Assembly: GCA_027306955.1 (NCBI GenBank)
Contig: DAHUXX010000032.1
Span: 1 to 7,171, forward strand
Direction of reading: 5' to 3'
Origin: Acetobacteraceae bacterium
GTDB lineage: Bacteria > Pseudomonadota > Alphaproteobacteria > Acetobacterales > Acetobacteraceae
DNA length: 7,171 nucleotides
Position numbers and translations under genes: made by a program. Numbering within the stretch: the stretch's first letter is position 1; each line of letters begins with the position of its first letter. The notes beneath the pieces are model-generated. The model was given only the letters and a program-made list of their open reading frames with translations. It ran no database searches and had not been told where the DNA came from. Below are positions 6,207 to 7,171 of the stretch, piece after piece.

Positions 6207-7171
6207 ATGCGCTACGTATCCACCCGCGGCGGGGCCGAACCCCGCGATTTCGAGGGCGTGCTGCTCGCCGGCCTCGCCGAGGACGGGGGGTTGTTCGTCC
6301 CCGAGGCCTGGCCGGAGCTTTCTGCGGCCCAATGGCGGGCGCTGCGGGGCCTCGACTACCCGGCGCTGGCCGCCCGCTTGATTGCCCACTTCACCGGGCC
6401 ATCCTTCCCGGAATCCGAGCTGCTGCCGCTCTGCCAGGCGGCCTATGGCGGCTTCGCCCACCCCGCCGTCGTGCCGCTGGTCCAGCTCGGACCGCATCTC
6501 TTCGTCGAGGAACTGTTCCACGGGCCAACGCTGGCTTTCAAGGATCTCGCACTGCAGCTTGTCGGCCGCCTGTTCGAGGCGAGCCTGGCGCGACGCGGGG
6601 GCGAGATCGCCATCGTCGGCGCCACGTCCGGCGACACCGGCTCCGCCGCAATCGCCGCCTGCGCCGGGCGGGCGCGCATCAAGATCGCGATCCTGCACCC
6701 GGACGGTCGCACCAGCGAGGTGCAGCGCCGCCAGATGACGACGGTGCTGGCCTCCAACGTCACCAACATCGCCATTGCCGGCAGCTTCGACGACTGCCAG
6801 GACCTGGTGAAGGCGATGTTCGCCGATGCGCCGTTCCGCGAGACGATGCACCTCGCGGCGGTGAACTCGATCAACTGGGCGCGCATCGCCGCCCAGATCC
6901 CGTATTACGCGGCGGCCGCCCTGGCGCTCGGCGCGCCGGACCGGGAGGTGGCGTTCGCGGTTCCCACTGGCAATTTCGGCAACGTGCTGGCGGCCTGGGC
7001 GGCGCGGCGCATGGGGCTGCCGGTCGCGCGGCTGATCGTCGGCTGCAACCGCAACGACATCCTCGGCCGCTTTCTCGCCGCCAACGACATGTCCCTGCGC
7101 CCGGTGGTGCCGAGCCTGTCGCCGAGCATGGACATCCAGGTCAGCTCCAATTTCGAGCGCCTGCTGTTCGA
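6207..7171 (+). CDS. thrC: Threonine synthase, N-terminal 321 residues (3' end cut by window edge)
   Basis: Pyridoxal-phosphate enzyme that turns O-phospho-L-homoserine into L-threonine and phosphate, the last step of threonine synthesis, in the cytoplasm. ATG 6207 opens MRYVSTRGGA, the standard start of this bacterial type, and the frame is open for 321 codons to the edge. Visible signatures are DGGLFVPE (26-33), the cofactor-lysine segment EELFHGPTLAFKD (101-113) with K112 as the Schiff-base lysine, the phosphate-binding loop GATSGDTGSAA (138-148), VNSINWARIAAQ (219-230) and PTGNFGNVLA (253-262). The length of about 450-470 residues typical of this type means roughly a third is missing. No Shine-Dalgarno is seen in the GC-rich bases before the ATG, so weak initiation or a leaderless message is possible. 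It is divergent from the catabolic operon and probably unrelated to it. Confidence 0.96.
   Translation, partial: MRYVSTRGGAEPRDFEGVLLAGLAEDGGLFVPEAWPELSAAQWRALRGLDYPALAARLIAHFTGPSFPESELLPLCQAAYGGFAHPAVVPLVQLGPHLFVEELFHGPTLAFKDLALQLVGRLFEASLARRGGEIAIVGATSGDTGSAAIAACAGRARIKIAILHPDGRTSEVQRRQMTTVLASNVTNIAIAGSFDDCQDLVKAMFADAPFRETMHLAAVNSINWARIAAQIPYYAAAALALGAPDREVAFAVPTGNFGNVLAAWAARRMGLPVARLIVGCNRNDILGRFLAANDMSLRPVVPSLSPSMDIQVSSNFERLLF

Noticed and set aside
5388..6851. 487-codon minus-strand open frame crossing from thrC through the intergenic region into the PHP gene.
   Set aside because: It is antisense to the well-supported thrC frame and out of frame with the PHP gene, and its composition is low-complexity R/P/S-rich.
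1..7171. tRNA, rRNA, CRISPR arrays, insertion sequences or phage genes.
   Set aside because: No tRNA-like cloverleaf, spaced repeats, transposase motifs or terminal repeats were noticed on reading; nearly all of the window is explained by metabolic genes.

Overview
The window is GC-rich DNA with tightly packed genes and no RNA genes, mobile elements or CRISPR. The codon use and protein styles suggest an alphaproteobacterium. The threonine synthase start (MRYVSTRGG) and the CoA-metabolism genes would fit Rhodospirillales/Acetobacteraceae. That placement is an inference from memory of the families, not a measured match.

Layout. Positions 1-5985 hold six genes, all on the minus strand and so read right to left: a PHP-domain metallohydrolase (5086-5985), a single-chain ADP-forming acyl-CoA synthetase (2940-5042), a two-hotdog MaoC / hydratase-2 type enoyl-CoA hydratase (2085-2936), the A and B subunits of a family I 3-oxoacid CoA-transferase (1408-2088 and 747-1391), and the N-terminal 250 residues of an acyl-CoA dehydrogenase (1-750, cut by the left edge). 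Spacing is very tight: two 4-bp ATGA stop/start overlaps, a 3-nt gap and a 16-nt gap. The last five genes are therefore almost certainly one operon. The PHP gene lies 43 nt upstream of the synthetase and may be its first gene. To the right, a divergent threonine synthase gene (thrC) runs on the plus strand from 6207 off the right edge. The 221-nt stretch between the divergent starts must hold the control signals for at least thrC.

How the genes work together. The operon looks like a degradation pathway for an unidentified carboxylic acid. A ligase or transferase loads the acid onto CoA, an acyl-CoA dehydrogenase desaturates it, a hydratase adds water, and a CoA-transferase moves CoA between a 3-oxoacid and a donor such as succinyl-CoA. 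No thiolase or 3-hydroxyacyl-CoA dehydrogenase is visible; they may lie past the left edge. The substrate cannot be read from the sequence.

The most interesting non-coding signal is at the PHP/synthetase junction. An 11-bp perfect inverted repeat pairs the leader with the first codons of the synthetase, and it shares bases with a second perfect 6-bp GC hairpin. The two could be mutually exclusive RNA folds controlling translation.
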